Source: an uncultured Cohaesibacter sp. (GTDB lineage Bacteria; Pseudomonadota; Alphaproteobacteria; Rhizobiales; Cohaesibacteraceae). Taken from it: DNA of 64,000 nucleotides. Below the pieces are notes generated by a model that did no database searches, had not been told where the DNA came from, and saw only the letters and a program-made list of their open reading frames with translations. Both the position numbers and the translations under genes were made by a program. Shown here piece by piece: positions 52,197 through 61,427 of the stretch. How positions within the stretch are numbered: the first letter of the stretch is position 1; every line of letters starts with the position of its first letter. Where the stretch lies: contig NZ_OY782507.1 in NCBI RefSeq assembly GCF_963677725.1, positions 3,383,001 to 3,447,000 on the forward strand, given 5' to 3'.

Positions 52197-53047
52197 TTGC
52201 TACTCCCCTTGAGAATGAGGCGAGAGAGGAAGGCAAGGATGGCCGAGCCGACAAGGGCGATGACAATCATCGATACGCCCACCACGGCTGCCGAATGCCA
52301 GTCACCCCGTCCCTTGAAACTCACCATAAGCTGGGAGAGGGACTGACGGTTGATGGGACCGGCAATGGTCTGAAAGCTGAAATCTGCCAATGCGCCGATG
52401 AAGATGATGACCATGGCGGCCTGCATGCCCGAAACGGTGAGGGGCGCAATCACCTTGCGGAACCGGTCCCATGATCCGGCTCCCAGATCGCGTGCAGCGT
52501 CCAGCACATCATCCGAAATCCCCTGTACCGCGCCGGTCAGCAGCAGCAGGGCAAACGGCATCTGCTTCCATGTTTGCAGCAAGAGGACGCCTATGGCGTT
52601 GCGGTCATTTTGCAGCCTGTGGGGGCTGTCCCAGATTCCCAGCCACATCATGAACTGGTTGAACAGGCCGTGATAGGCAATGATGTTGATGAACAGGAAA
52701 GCGGCGACGAGGCCATGCACGAGCATGGGCGCTTTCAGGATGGCACCGATGGCCATAGAGCCGGGAAAGGGCTTGCGCAGCCAAATGGCCAGCGGATAGG
52801 CGAGCGCGACCGAGAAGACGGCGCTCAAGACGCCGATATAGATCGAATACTGGATCGATCGGGAGAAAATCTTGCGCCCGAAGAGATCTGACCAGAAAGC
52901 AAGGGTGAGTTGGCTTTCGCCGTTGATGGCATAAAGCCCGAAGGACTGTGCAACCGCGATATAGACCACGGTGCCCATCAGCCAAAGAATGAGCCCAAGG
53001 CCGGGGAGCAGCAGCACAATGACCAGAAGCCAGCGGCGCAGTGTCAT
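52193..53047 (-). CDS. ABC transporter permease (PotB type)
   Basis: 284 residues, six hydrophobic segments, EAA loop QGISDDVLDAARDLGAGSWD with RFRKVIAPLTVSGM. Overlaps the ATPase gene stop by 4 bp and the next permease by 4 bp, so these three are tightly coupled. Confidence 0.92.
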   Translation of the reverse strand: MTLRRWLLVIVLLLPGLGLILWLMGTVVYIAVAQSFGLYAINGESQLTLAFWSDLFGRKIFSRSIQYSIYIGVLSAVFSVALAYPLAIWLRKPFPGSMAIGAILKAPMLVHGLVAAFLFINIIAYHGLFNQFMMWLGIWDSPHRLQNDRNAIGVLLLQTWKQMPFALLLLTGAVQGISDDVLDAARDLGAGSWDRFRKVIAPLTVSGMQAAMVIIFIGALADFSFQTIAGPINRQSLSQLMVSFKGRGDWHSAAVVGVSMIVIALVGSAILAFLSRLILKGSSK

Positions 53048-54087
53048 GACCCGGCCTCCAGAATGATGATGTGGTCCGTCGGGATGGCGAACTGGACTGT
53101 ATCGCCTTCTTTTGCCGAGTTTTCGGTGACTTGTATCCGATGGACATAGCCATCGGTGGCGATCATCAGATCCGTATAGTGCCCCTGAAAAGCCCTGTTC
53201 TGGACAATTCCGGTGAGGGGACCTGCGCCGAGCGCGACCTTTTCAGGGCGCCAGCCAAGGGAAATCGCCTGACCCTGGTTGAGCTGATCTGCGGCGACCA
53301 GCAACGTGCCGACTGGCGTGCTGACGTCCCAATGACCAGCTTCGCGCTTCTGGCCGACAACACCCTCGACCACATTCGCATCGCCAATGAAATCTGCAAC
53401 AAAACCGGTTCGAGGTCGGGAGTAGATTGTCTCTGGCGTGTCGACCTGTTCCATGCGGCCTTCATTAAGCACAACAATCCTGTCGGACATGGCCAAGGCT
53501 TCTGCCTGATCATGGGTGACATAAATGGCCGTCAGGCCATATTCCCGCTGGATGCGCCGGATCTCGATGCGCACCTGATCGCGCAGTTTGGCATCAAGGT
53601 TCGACAGGGGCTCATCAAACAGGATGACGCTTGGTCGCATGACCAGCGCACGTCCCAGAGAAACACGCTGCTGCTGGCCGCCCGAGAGCTGGTTGGGCAG
53701 GCGATCCATCTGTTTTTCAAGGTCGAGCTTTGCGGCCACATCGGCGACACGCGCGTCTCTTTCCTTGGCGGGCAATTTCTTCTGGCGCAGCCCGAATTCA
53801 AGATTGGCGCGCACGGTCAAGTGGGGGAAAAGCGCATAGGACTGGAAACACAGCGCCGTGTCCCGCGCTTCAGGCGGCACGTTGGTGACATCCTTGCCAT
53901 CAATGCTGATGCTGCCACTGGTGGGGTCCAGAAAGCCGGAGATGAGTTTGAGGAGTGTGGTCTTGCCACATCCCGACGGTCCCAAAAGCGTCAGAAACTC
54001 GCCCGATTCCACATCAAGGGACAATTCCGACAAGGCTTTGAAGGTCCCGAATGTTTTCGACAGGTCGCGCAGGCTGATGGCAATCAT
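53044..54087 (-). CDS. ABC transporter ATP-binding protein (PotA/UgpC-like)
   Basis: 347 residues. Walker [11 protein letters not shown]-loop [10 protein letters not shown], signature [15 protein letters not shown], Walker [15 protein letters not shown]-loop [12 protein letters not shown], then a C-terminal TOBE regulatory domain from about 240 ([16 protein letters not shown]). First gene of this operon; the ROK regulator is divergent. Confidence 0.93.
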   Translation of the reverse strand: MIAISLRDLSKTFGTFKALSELSLDVESGEFLTLLGPSGCGKTTLLKLISGFLDPTSGSISIDGKDVTNVPPEARDTALCFQSYALFPHLTVRANLEFGLRQKKLPAKERDARVADVAAKLDLEKQMDRLPNQLSGGQQQRVSLGRALVMRPSVILFDEPLSNLDAKLRDQVRIEIRRIQREYGLTAIYVTHDQAEALAMSDRIVVLNEGRMEQVDTPETIYSRPRTGFVADFIGDANVVEGVVGQKREAGHWDVSTPVGTLLVAADQLNQGQAISLGWRPEKVALGAGPLTGIVQNRAFQGHYTDLMIATDGYVHRIQVTENSAKEGDTVQFAIPTDHIIILEAGS

Positions 54088-54110
54088 GTTCCCTCCCCAG
54101 AATTGCTATT

Positions 54111-54146
54111 TATTACCCATGAATAGTAATAATAATATTACCCGTG
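54111..54146. promoter_or_regulatory. Candidate ROK operator region
   Basis: TATTAC (54111-54116) and GTAATA (54126-54131) form a 6-9-6 dyad. ATTACCCATG (54112) and ATTACCCGTG (54137) are a direct repeat 25 bp apart. All lie in the AT-rich divergent promoter of the ABC operon and the ROK gene. Confidence 0.55.
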
Positions 54147-54252
54147 TCAAGTAAAAATCACTTGATCCGATGCGATGTCGAGGCGAGAATGGGACATCAG
54201 TACACCGCAGATAAGGATGGGATGCTGAATGCAATTTGAAGGAGGTCTCCCC

Positions 54253-55344
54253 GTGAAAGACTTGCTAGGTCAGAGCGAACGCAAGATCATGGCTGCGATC
54301 AAGCATGCGGGCCCCATTGCCCGATCCGAGATCACGCGGCAGACCGAGCTGGCGCAGCAGACGGTTCATCGCATTGTCGATAATCTCGAACAGCATGGCT
54401 TTCTCCAGTTTGGAGAAGCGGTGATTGCGGGACGCGGCAAGCCAAGCCCGATGGTGTCGATCAATCCAAATCGCTATGCCTCGATTGGTCTGTCCATCAG
54501 CACCGATCACGTCCGGCTTTGCTTGCTCGACCTGTCTGGTGAGCCTGTGGCGCAGGAGACCGCTCCGCTTGCTGCCTCAAGGCCAGACCAGGTGGTTGAA
54601 CTGGTTCGCCAGAAAATCGCGGAATGGCGCAAACAGGGTATCGGCGAGAGGACCATTATCGGCATCGGTATCTCCATGCAGGGATTTCGCACCGGGCCGG
54701 ATGACTTGTTCCAGCCGCCGGAGCTTTTGGCTGCCTGGCAGGATTTGCCGCTGGAAGCTTATCTCTCCAAGGCGCTCGCGCTTCCTGCTTTTGCAGAAAA
54801 CAACGCAACGGCCAGTGCGCTTGCTGAATATTATCTTGGCGCAGGGCAGGGCTGTGACACGCTCACCTATCTCTCGTTCAACCACGGCTTCGGTGCCGGG
54901 ATCTATTCCGGCAACCGCCCGTTTCTGGGCGGGCATGGCAATGCGGGGGAAATCGGTGCGCTCTATCTTGCCGATGAACTGGACAAGCGACCGGCGCTTT
55001 CAGGTCTATTGCGGACCCTTACTGAAAGGGGCATGCAGCTGGATGGCGTGATGGACATGACATCGCGCTTTGATGCGGATTGGCCCGGCGTTGCTGAATG
55101 GCTCGAACAGGTCAAACCGCAACTGCATCTGGCGCTCAGGGCGCTTCAAGCCACAGTTGATCCAGAGGCCATTTTCTTTGGTGGGGAAGCCCCCGATGCC
55201 CTGCGGCTTCTATTGATGGAAGCGGCGGGCGGTGCGTTTCGAGACAAGCGCTTGCCGCGCCCCTCACTCATTGTCAGTGCGCTGCCCGGAGACCCGGCGC
55301 ATCTTGGGGCCGGGTTGTTGCCATTGCATCAGCTCGTATTCTGA
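54253..55344 (+). CDS. ROK family transcriptional regulator
   Basis: 363 residues from a GTG at 54253 with AAGGAGG seven bases upstream. N-terminal winged helix (HAGPIARSEITRQTELAQQT then VHRIVDNL), then the ROK sugar-kinase-like domain: NATASALAEYYLGAG and GHGNAGEIGAL are present. The zinc-binding CxCGxxGC motif of typical ROK proteins is not seen. Divergent from the ABC operon, which it probably represses when its ligand is absent. Confidence 0.87.
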   Translation: MKDLLGQSERKIMAAIKHAGPIARSEITRQTELAQQTVHRIVDNLEQHGFLQFGEAVIAGRGKPSPMVSINPNRYASIGLSISTDHVRLCLLDLSGEPVAQETAPLAASRPDQVVELVRQKIAEWRKQGIGERTIIGIGISMQGFRTGPDDLFQPPELLAAWQDLPLEAYLSKALALPAFAENNATASALAEYYLGAGQGCDTLTYLSFNHGFGAGIYSGNRPFLGGHGNAGEIGALYLADELDKRPALSGLLRTLTERGMQLDGVMDMTSRFDADWPGVAEWLEQVKPQLHLALRALQATVDPEAIFFGGEAPDALRLLLMEAAGGAFRDKRLPRPSLIVSALPGDPAHLGAGLLPLHQLVF

Positions 55345-55511
55345 AAACTGAGACTTTGAATGGTCGCTTATTATATCTGCCGCTTCTTTATCGGAACCGA
55401 CGATATAGAATATGAACCTGGTATCGGTACCTTCTATTGCGATATCAGCGGGTGCAGTTGAGGGGTTTCTAATGTGGCGAGCCGGTTATCACCTGTCTGG
55501 CTCGTCTTTCT

Positions 55512-55949
55512 TCAAGCACTCTCATCCAGTTTTTCCTTAAACATCGCCTCAACCGTGTCGGCATCAAGTCCAGATCTTGCTGATATAATCCGCATAAACA
55601 TATCATTTGTATCAATGCGGTCAGGGTCGTTATATTTTGCTATCTCTCTTTGATAATAATCGATAGATCGATGTAAATTTTGCAATTTTTGTTCTTGTTC
55701 CGGAGTTGCTGCGCTTTCCTGTTCGGCCAACATTTGAGTTTGGGTATTGTACGCAATTTGAGATTGAGCGAGCCTGCCCGGCAGTGCTGATTCCCACTTT
55801 TCATCATTTCGCTTAAGTGTGACTGCGGTGTCCAGCGCATCTTCAAGTCGCTCTTCGCTCCAGGAACTACTTTGACCTAACTTCTCTGGCTTTAGGTTGT
55901 ATAATGCTGATAGCTCGGGACCAAGTGAGCTGGCGACGTTGCTAATCAT
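55512..55949 (-). CDS. Unknown protein, second gene of a coupled pair
   Basis: 145 residues from ATG 55949, which overlaps the stop of the gene before it (ATGA). No signal or membrane segment; strongly helical in the middle, with a glutamine/glutamate-rich stretch (ESAATPEQEQKLQNLHRS) that may be coiled coil. C-terminal MRIISARSGLDADTVEAMFK resembles a small helical domain. I do not recognise a family. Coupled expression with its neighbour suggests the two proteins interact. Confidence 0.6.
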   Translation of the reverse strand: MISNVASSLGPELSALYNLKPEKLGQSSSWSEERLEDALDTAVTLKRNDEKWESALPGRLAQSQIAYNTQTQMLAEQESAATPEQEQKLQNLHRSIDYYQREIAKYNDPDRIDTNDMFMRIISARSGLDADTVEAMFKEKLDESA

Positions 55950-56371
55950 TGTGGATCTCCAATATGGAATAGAAATGCGTTTTTCTGAACGCACATGTCT
56001 ACATGTCGTCCAGTTGAATTATCTCTTGAGGAATGCCAGCTTTCAAATTCGGTCTGGGTCATGGCTGTCGAAGCTGTACTGATTTCGAAACTCGTACCCG
56101 TCAGGCTATTCCAACCCAGTTTTTCCGTTAACTGAGACTGCTCGTTCTCGATAGCCGTCACACCGCTATTGTAAATAAACCCGATCACCTTGCCGTTGAC
56201 TTTGATTTCCCGGTTGATGCCGGAGGGATCTGCGGTTCTCATTTCGCGGACGGATTGCGACATTGCTGAACTGGGTTTTTCAGTTGATGCGGTCTTTGTC
56301 GAAGTTGCTCGCCCCACGGAAGCTGTCGAAGATAGACCGCTATAACCAGATGCAATGAAGGATATACTCAT
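55946..56371 (-). CDS. Unknown protein, first gene of a coupled pair
   Basis: 141 residues from ATG 56371; an upstream ATG at 56383 adds 4 residues. The N-terminus is Ser/Thr/Gly-rich and disordered-looking (GYSGLSSTASVGRATSTK). The middle has INREIKVNGKVIGFIYNSGV, reading as beta strands, and the C-terminus contains one cysteine and a final FHIGDPQ. No recognised domain. Overlaps the next gene start by 4 bp. Confidence 0.6.
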   Translation of the reverse strand: MSISFIASGYSGLSSTASVGRATSTKTASTEKPSSAMSQSVREMRTADPSGINREIKVNGKVIGFIYNSGVTAIENEQSQLTEKLGWNSLTGTSFEISTASTAMTQTEFESWHSSRDNSTGRHVDMCVQKNAFLFHIGDPQ

Positions 56372-56780
56372 AGTACTGCTCAAGTATGGAAGGTAGGTGC
56401 CATATTTGATTGCAATATTAGTGCCAACTACTCCTGATTATATTTCAATGACTTAATAATCTGTAGGCACATGGTGCCCACCAAAATGGGTAGTTATTTC
56501 CATTTATGGGCATTTAATTCCTAAGGGAAATTATGTGCCCATCCTTCCCCATATCCAGACATCAACAGAATCAACTTTCGTCTTAAATCGAACCGCTATG
56601 TGACAGTTTGCCCCGAACAAAGCCGTAGCGGTTTTTAAAATAAGTATTTTATATTCTTCTTAAACGCGCGCAATCCGAAGCCGCCCGAAATGACGATTGG
56701 CCGAAACAAGCCTTAATAGATAGGACCTCCATTTCGGGAAAGCTTCGCAGACCTTATAGCCCAGCCATCGGGAGGACCAA
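56372..56780. other. Intergenic region upstream of octaheme cytochrome gene
   Basis: About 410 bp between divergent genes. The motif TGGTGCCCA/TGTGCCCAT recurs near 56470 and 56530. An AT-rich stretch near 56640 (AAAATAAGTATTTTATA) could hold the cytochrome promoter. No clear FNR or Crp palindrome and no coding remnant. Confidence 0.5.
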
Positions 56781-58490
56781 ATGGCAGGTAACGCGAGATA
56801 TTTTTCGTCCAACTGTTCCAAGCCGTCTCATCGCCTTGAAGCCGGTTCGATGGCAATGCTCATATTCACGCTTTCGCTTATATGGAGCGCGAACATTGTC
56901 CATGCGAGTGACAAGAGCTTGCAACTCTCAGGCAAAGCTTTAGGCAAGACAGCCGATCACTCCAAATTCGAAATCCTTCAACAGGAATTCAAATCTGGAC
57001 CCGAAGTGACCAAGGCTTGCTTGCGTTGCCATACCGAAGCGGCAGATCAGATCCATGATTCCATTCATTGGAAATGGGAATTCAAAAACGAAGAAACGGG
57101 CCAGACTCTCGGCAAAAAGAACGTCATCAATGCCTTTTGCGGCAATGTGGCTTCCAATGAGCCACGCTGTACGTCTTGTCACGCTGGCTATGGTTGGGAA
57201 GATGTGCGCAAGGCCCCGCCATCGGAGCCAGAAGCCGTTGATTGTCTCGTCTGCCATGCCGATACCAAACTCTACAGCAAATTTCCCACCAAGGCCGGGC
57301 ATCCACTGTATGAACCGACCCCTTGGAATGGCAAAATCGTTCAACCGCCGAACTTGAGCAAAGCGGCCCAGTCGGTCACAAGCCCGCAACGTCAGAATTG
57401 CGGATCCTGTCACTATTATGGCGGTGGTGGTGATGGGGTGAAACACGGGGATCTGGATAGTTCCCTGAACCATCCCGACGTCAAGCTTGATGTGCATATG
57501 CGCGAAGACGGATTGAACATGGCCTGTACGGCCTGCCACTCCGGCTCCGGTCACCAATGGCCCGGTTCACGCTATCAGGGAGAAGCCAAGCCCAGCACCA
57601 CGACCAAAGATGGCCATGAGACCAAAACCGCCAAGATCCGGCAACTGGATCAATTGGCGGGGCTGATGGAACCGACCGCATCATGTGAAAGCTGCCACTC
57701 AGAACGTCCCCACAAAGGCGACAATCTGATGGGCATAAAACTGAACGATCATACAGACACGGTAGCCTGTCAAACTTGCCATATTCCGGAATTTGCGCGC
57801 GGAGGGGTTGCGACAAAAATCCTTTGGGATTGGTCAACTGCCGGTAAGCTCAAAGACGGCAAGCCATACTCCATCAAGGACGACCACGGTCATAACATCT
57901 ATCTCTCCACCAAGGGCGATTTCAAATATGAGGAGAATGTGCGACCGCACTATGCCTGGTTCAACGGCAATTACACCTACAAGACCCTGGACGACAAGAT
58001 CGATCCGACCAAGGTTGTTGAGTTGAACGCTCTGCATGGGTCACCAGATGATGGAAAATCTCGCATTTGGCCCTTCAAACGCATGCACTCCAGACAGCCT
58101 TTCGATGCCGAGAAAAACCAACTAGTCTACAACCATGTTTTCGGCAACGACGATACCGCCCTCTGGACAGGCTTTGACTGGAGCAAATCGGTGCCCGCTG
58201 CCATGGACTATATTGGCAGGGACTTCTCCGGCAAGTTGGGCTTTGTCGACACCCACATGTACTGGCCGATCACACACATGGTTGCACCAAAGGAAGACGC
58301 CGTACGCTGTGCCGAATGCCACACCAAGCAAAGCCGTCTGGCTGGCATCACCGGGGTTTATATGCCGGGTCGCGACTCCTTCAAATGGCTTGACCTTATC
58401 GGCTATTCAATCTTCGGACTCACGCTGCTCGGCGTCCTCTTCCATGGCCTGCTGCGCATTATCTTCCGCAATCGCAACAAAGAGGCATAG
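56781..58490 (+). CDS. Octaheme c-type cytochrome, tetrathionate reductase family (OTR)
   Basis: 569 residues. Eight CxxCH heme sites at residues 80, 130, 155, 207, 249, 302, 330 and 510, the number and uneven spacing of octaheme tetrathionate reductase. A signal-type hydrophobic stretch lies at 23-42, so the heme domain is periplasmic. A C-terminal membrane helix (LIGYSIFGLTLLGVLFHGLL, 539-558) anchors it, unlike soluble OTR. Start ATG follows GGGAGGACCAA. Known OTRs reduce tetrathionate and, in vitro, nitrite and hydroxylamine. A cytochrome b gene follows 9 bp downstream and would feed it electrons from quinol. Natural substrate uncertain. Confidence 0.88.
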   Translation: MAGNARYFSSNCSKPSHRLEAGSMAMLIFTLSLIWSANIVHASDKSLQLSGKALGKTADHSKFEILQQEFKSGPEVTKACLRCHTEAADQIHDSIHWKWEFKNEETGQTLGKKNVINAFCGNVASNEPRCTSCHAGYGWEDVRKAPPSEPEAVDCLVCHADTKLYSKFPTKAGHPLYEPTPWNGKIVQPPNLSKAAQSVTSPQRQNCGSCHYYGGGGDGVKHGDLDSSLNHPDVKLDVHMREDGLNMACTACHSGSGHQWPGSRYQGEAKPSTTTKDGHETKTAKIRQLDQLAGLMEPTASCESCHSERPHKGDNLMGIKLNDHTDTVACQTCHIPEFARGGVATKILWDWSTAGKLKDGKPYSIKDDHGHNIYLSTKGDFKYEENVRPHYAWFNGNYTYKTLDDKIDPTKVVELNALHGSPDDGKSRIWPFKRMHSRQPFDAEKNQLVYNHVFGNDDTALWTGFDWSKSVPAAMDYIGRDFSGKLGFVDTHMYWPITHMVAPKEDAVRCAECHTKQSRLAGITGVYMPGRDSFKWLDLIGYSIFGLTLLGVLFHGLLRIIFRNRNKEA

Positions 58491-58499
58491 GAGACCTTC

Positions 58500-59219
58500 A
58501 TGACAGACATCACCTCTCCAACCATGCCGCAGGATCCGGTGCAAGAAGCCAATCCGACCAAGCGGGCCGTTAAGATTTACACACGCTACGAACGCTTCTG
58601 GCATTGGTCTCAAGCGCTGCTGATTTTCATCCTCGCAATTTCGGGCTTTAATCTGCATGGCACGTTTGGTTTTGCGCCCTTCCCACTTGCCGTAAAGGTG
58701 CATACTTTTGCCGCTATCGCTTTGATCATCCTGTGGCTCTTCACGACATTCTGGAACTTCACCACTGGTCAATGGCGCCACTATTTGCCTAAAAACAAAG
58801 GCCTGTTCGCGGTGGTCAAGTTTTATGCCTATGGCATCATTACGGGGGCACCGCATCCCTATTCGAAAACCCTCAAGCGCAAGCAGAATGCACTGCAGTC
58901 GCTCGCTTATCTCACCTTTATGGTCGTTATTGGTCCAGCACTTTGGCTTACTGGCATCGCATATCTGCTCCATGGATTGTGGTCTCACGTTGAAAATGGG
59001 GCACAGATATTCACCGCAGTGGTGTTCCTGCATACAGCAGCAGCCTTTGCTATGGTCACGTTTGTCGTTATCCACGTCTACATGACGACCACCGGCAAGA
59101 CGGTCTTTCATTATATCCGCACTATGATCACCGGCTATGAGCGCATCGAGCTTACGGATGCAGAAGAAGCTTATCTTGAAGAACAAGAGCCAAGTTTATT
59201 GAAGAGACCAAAGGGGTGA
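58500..59219 (+). CDS. Cytochrome b, formate dehydrogenase gamma/thiosulfate reductase-like
   Basis: 239 residues, four membrane segments. Heme-b histidine candidates are in RFWHWSQALL (first helix), KVHTFAAIAL (second), and LHTAAAFAMVTFVVIHVYM (fourth). Length fits the FdnI/PhsC-type quinol-oxidising anchors. It starts 9 bp after the octaheme cytochrome, so quinol electrons would pass from here to the periplasmic multiheme protein. Confidence 0.9.
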   Translation: MTDITSPTMPQDPVQEANPTKRAVKIYTRYERFWHWSQALLIFILAISGFNLHGTFGFAPFPLAVKVHTFAAIALIILWLFTTFWNFTTGQWRHYLPKNKGLFAVVKFYAYGIITGAPHPYSKTLKRKQNALQSLAYLTFMVVIGPALWLTGIAYLLHGLWSHVENGAQIFTAVVFLHTAAAFAMVTFVVIHVYMTTTGKTVFHYIRTMITGYERIELTDAEEAYLEEQEPSLLKRPKG

Positions 59220-59910
59220 CGCGGCTTGAGGGCGCGAATGTACAGGCGACTGTAGATTGCAATAGAGATTGTTAGCTGGATTTGGCTGACTTGTATCCGG
59301 GATACGGATTGGGTGCCGGTTGTGGCCGTCGTGGGAATGCGCTCACGCCATTAATAGTCTCAACGGACATGAATTTGCGTGCCATTCGAGTGGAGCTGTT
59401 CAGGCGACTTTGGAAAGAAGCGTCATCGAATGTAAGCTCAGTTCATACTGCTTGAAATTCAATGCTGCATTGCCGCAAGCCCGCTTCCCGCCCACAGTGA
59501 CAATCCCCACCACCTCAATCGGGCGCGATGCTAAACGGCAATTGACCGAGGCTCTAACAATTCAGCCTCGGTCTAACTCGTTTTTCGAAATGGGCTGCCG
59601 CCCCCCTGTATCAGAAATCATCATTGAGATGGAACAGAGGCTGGCAATGCTATAAATTTCATAATAGACCACTCAAGTGGGGTTGATCAGCCGCTCTGTG
59701 GCGTGAAAGCAGAATTTGGTCTGAACTACGGAAATGACATCCTTTAGCAAGATGTTACTGTCACACCATCAATATGAGATAGACAGGTCGATCATTTTGC
59801 ACGGTCCGTCCCCGTTTAATTGAAGCAGATCCTCGCATGGTCGAAACACCAACGCATCTGGAACAGTGTAATTGCAACCATTGGTCTCGTTCGTTGAAAG
59901 GATAATTATT
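59220..59910. other. Long non-coding gap
   Basis: About 690 bp with no supported gene. A plus-strand open frame at 59320-59655 has no recognisable domain and no good start. The last 60 bp, AT-rich, probably hold the promoter of the permease at 59911. Confidence 0.45.
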
Positions 59911-61125
59911 ATGACAACGCTTGATTTTATAATGATTGCAGTACTGATGATTGCATTTGGCATTCTGGTCAGCGGTCCGGTACGAAACAACAAAGGATGG
60001 TCGGCGACAGTTACACCTTTGGCTTCGATCATTGGCAGCGGTTTCTTGGTTTCGGTTCCGCTCTTGGCAAGTGCGATTGGTATTTGGGCTGTGCTGGCTG
60101 TCGTTGGATTAACGTCTCTTGCCTTCCTGATCGGTGGAGCTATTCGATACAATATCGCAAAGGGTGAACCCATCTTTGACACAGCTGAGGTTGGCCATCC
60201 AATCAAGTCGATTGAGACCCTGTCGCATCTGGTTCTTATCGGAGCCTATTTCATCTCCGTGGCATACTATTTGGTTCTGCTATCGGCATTTGGTTTGAAA
60301 TTGCTCGGTTGGAGCGACCCGTTTCTGGGCAAGGCTGTGGCGACGGCAATGATCTCAGCCATTTGCGTTGTTGGTGCTACAAAAGGGTTGGAAGGTGTCG
60401 AGCGGGCTGAGAAGTTCACGGTTAGCGCCAACCTTGCTGCGATTGCCGCGTTGCTTGTGTCCCTCATCATCTTTGGGCTCACTTTGCCCGAGCCCTATAG
60501 CTGGACGGCAGCCGCAACCAAAAAACACGTAATTAATTGGGACACGTTTCGATTCCTTATGGGCCTCTTGATTATCGTTCAGGGCTTCGAGACCACACGT
60601 TTTATGGGCCAGATGTATGGTGGAAAGGCTCGCATATCTGCGATGAAGACAGCTCAGATCACGTCATCGTTGGTTTACGTGGTTTTCTTCATTCTGATGA
60701 TCCCACTGTTTCCTTTTTTCACGTCCAAAGCGGATGTTGCGGGATTCATCGATGTGATTGGGCGGGTGTCGCCGTGGCTGCCTTTTGTGGTAACAGCTGG
60801 TGCGATCGCTAGTCAATTTAGCGCTTCCGTTGCAGACTCAATCGGTGCTAGCGGGCTGGTGAGCTCAACCACCCGAGGGCACATCAGTTCAAAACACGCC
60901 TATCTGGTCATTGGTGCCGTGGCGGTCTGTGTGATTTGGGCGACAGATGTGGTTTCCATCGTCACCCTCGCTTCGCGCGCCTTTGCGTTATTTTATGCAT
61001 TGCAATGTGTAGTGGCGGTTCTTGTCGCAAGACACAACGGCGACAGCGGAAGAGAAAAATGGTTTGGTTTCCTGGCTGTTATCACCTTTGCCATCGCAGT
61101 CTTGGGAATACCCGCGAGCGGCTAA
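59911..61125 (+). CDS. Putative multi-pass transporter (APC/LeuT-like)
   Basis: 404 residues, about 11 hydrophobic segments, start ATG 59911 behind AAAGGATAATT. The TPLASIIGSGFLVSVPLLAS segment resembles the first-helix break (GxGxG-like) of amino-acid-polyamine-organocation transporters. I cannot name a family member or substrate. Stands alone, separated from neighbours by long gaps. Probably a secondary transporter of a small organic molecule. Confidence 0.65.
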   Translation: MTTLDFIMIAVLMIAFGILVSGPVRNNKGWSATVTPLASIIGSGFLVSVPLLASAIGIWAVLAVVGLTSLAFLIGGAIRYNIAKGEPIFDTAEVGHPIKSIETLSHLVLIGAYFISVAYYLVLLSAFGLKLLGWSDPFLGKAVATAMISAICVVGATKGLEGVERAEKFTVSANLAAIAALLVSLIIFGLTLPEPYSWTAAATKKHVINWDTFRFLMGLLIIVQGFETTRFMGQMYGGKARISAMKTAQITSSLVYVVFFILMIPLFPFFTSKADVAGFIDVIGRVSPWLPFVVTAGAIASQFSASVADSIGASGLVSSTTRGHISSKHAYLVIGAVAVCVIWATDVVSIVTLASRAFALFYALQCVVAVLVARHNGDSGREKWFGFLAVITFAIAVLGIPASG

Positions 61126-61427
61126 CCCCAAAGCAGAAGGCTTTATACGCTATCGGCTACTGTATGCAGATTAAGGCCGTCGTATCCAGATGCGGAAACC
61201 GGAAGCGGCCATTGTGAACCAGTATCCAATACCCGGTTCGTCCGCATAGTTAGAGTTCGTTGATCGTGCAGCGAATTCACCAAAAGAGCCCATTTTGCAT
61301 GATGTTGCAGTGGTGTCCAACGTCCGCAATAGAAAATCACACACCTCCGATTAGCTTTTTAAAAACGACGGATGAGTTTTTGTTTAGCCTTACATCTGAA
61401 GAAAACACTAGTAATACCGAGATCTTC
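61126..61427. other. Gap before toxin/immunity pair
   Basis: About 300 bp, AT-rich, between convergent genes. I see no convincing terminator or remnant. Confidence 0.4.

Noticed and set aside
59320..59655. 111-codon plus-strand frame in the long gap after the cytochrome b gene
   Set aside because: No ribosome site, no domain, unusual composition; treated as non-coding.
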